Below, one piece after another: positions 50,223-50,423 of a DNA stretch of 50,423 nt. The stretch covers positions 1-50,423 of the forward strand of contig NZ_JACBXX010000122.1 in NCBI RefSeq assembly GCF_013415245.1, read 5' to 3'. Numbering within the stretch: the stretch's first letter is position 1; each line of letters begins with the position of its first letter. The stretch is from Streptococcus danieliae (lineage in GTDB: Bacteria; Bacillota; Bacilli; Lactobacillales; Streptococcaceae). Under the pieces are notes generated by a model. It had not been told where the DNA came from and made no database searches. It saw nothing but the letters and a program-made list of their open reading frames with translations. The translations under genes and the position numbers were made by a program.

Positions 50223-50423
50223 GGGCTCTATAATTTCTATAGTGGGTAACAACCCAAAATAGAGATTGTAGGACCTTTTCAGATACCAAAAAAGTCCCAC
50301 ATGATCTATAATGAATAGCGACGAAACCAACATTAGGAGAATCATATGGAACTTATTCATAATACCACAGAATTACTCGGAATTACAGACAAAAATATCA
50401 AAATTACCTTTTACTATAAAAGA
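50223..50423 (+). mobile_element. Left (5') end of an ISL3-family insertion sequence, runs off the window
   Basis: Terminal repeat GGGCTCTATAATTTCTATAG followed by TGGGT, matching the reverse complement of 90-112. It is followed by a subterminal region with GTCCCACATGATC, TATAAT (50307-50312), AGGAG and a transposase start. The element is truncated by the window edge. Confidence 0.8.
50346..50423 (+). CDS. ISL3-family transposase, N-terminal fragment
   Basis: First 26 codons, MELIHNTTELLGITDKNIKI followed by TFYYKR, then the window ends. The LLGIxDKNIKI opening is typical of streptococcal ISL3 transposases, which normally go on to a zinc-finger-like Cys region. TTAGGAG precedes the ATG. Confidence 0.75.
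   Translation, partial: MELIHNTTELLGITDKNIKITFYYKR

Overview
The window is chromosomal DNA from a Streptococcus-type low-GC Gram-positive. Evidence: EzrA, a YSIRK-type secreted protein, MurM/MurN-like Fem transferases, a CpoA-type glycolipid synthase pair, CcpA next to PepQ, the ftsW-ppc-tuf-tpiA cluster, and gene blocks in the order seen in streptococci (dinG-rodA-DJ-1-HAD-gyrB-ezrA). I cannot name the species. Both ends lie inside copies of the same ISL3-family insertion sequence, so this may be a whole draft contig broken at a repeat.

Layout. 1-112 is the right end of an ISL3 element, touching the ezrA stop codon. 113-8793 (minus) holds ezrA, gyrB, an HAD-family protein, a DJ-1/PfpI protein, rodA and dinG: cell division, elongation and DNA maintenance. 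9022-11187 (minus) is add followed by prfB, which has its programmed +1 frameshift. 11349-14221 is a Mn/Ca P-type ATPase behind a yybP-ykoY manganese riboswitch. 14244-16522 (minus) is a thiamine-diphosphate E1 alpha/beta pair plus a DUF1934 gene, with no E2/E3. 16642-21233 (plus) is HD hydrolase, Cof-type HAD, murM, murN. 21394-24654 (minus) is a large secreted peptidoglycan amidase gene cut by an in-frame amber codon. 24758-31087 (minus) is ftsW, ppc, tuf, tpiA. 31266-34898 (plus) is a GH25 lysozyme, a YbaK deacylase, a histidine phosphatase and lysS. 35299-40074 (minus) is corA, then an ABC exporter with an RibD-like reductase. 40143-40630 is an ISL3 relic. 40688-46354 (minus) is ccpA, two glycolipid glycosyltransferases and T-box-controlled thrS; pepQ (plus) diverges from ccpA and converges on metG (minus). 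49680-50423 is insertion-sequence debris ending in the start of an intact-looking ISL3 transposase.

Theme. Much of the window builds or remodels the envelope: RodA, FtsW, EzrA, MurM/MurN, amidase, GH25 lysozyme and two glycolipid synthases. The rest is translation (prfB, tuf, lysS, thrS, metG, YbaK) and central metabolism (ppc, tpiA, E1 pair) with its regulator CcpA.

Most notable: (1) five genes whose -10 box lies 6 to 9 bases before the start codon with no usable ribosome-binding site, which predicts leaderless or nearly leaderless mRNAs; (2) the manganese riboswitch with two overlapping hairpins; (3) the RF2 frameshift site; (4) the amber codon separating wall-binding from catalytic domains in the amidase; (5) a layered set of IS relics. 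I did not find a clearly new multi-gene system, CRISPR array, prophage, tRNA or rRNA. All statements come from reading the sequence; no searches were run.
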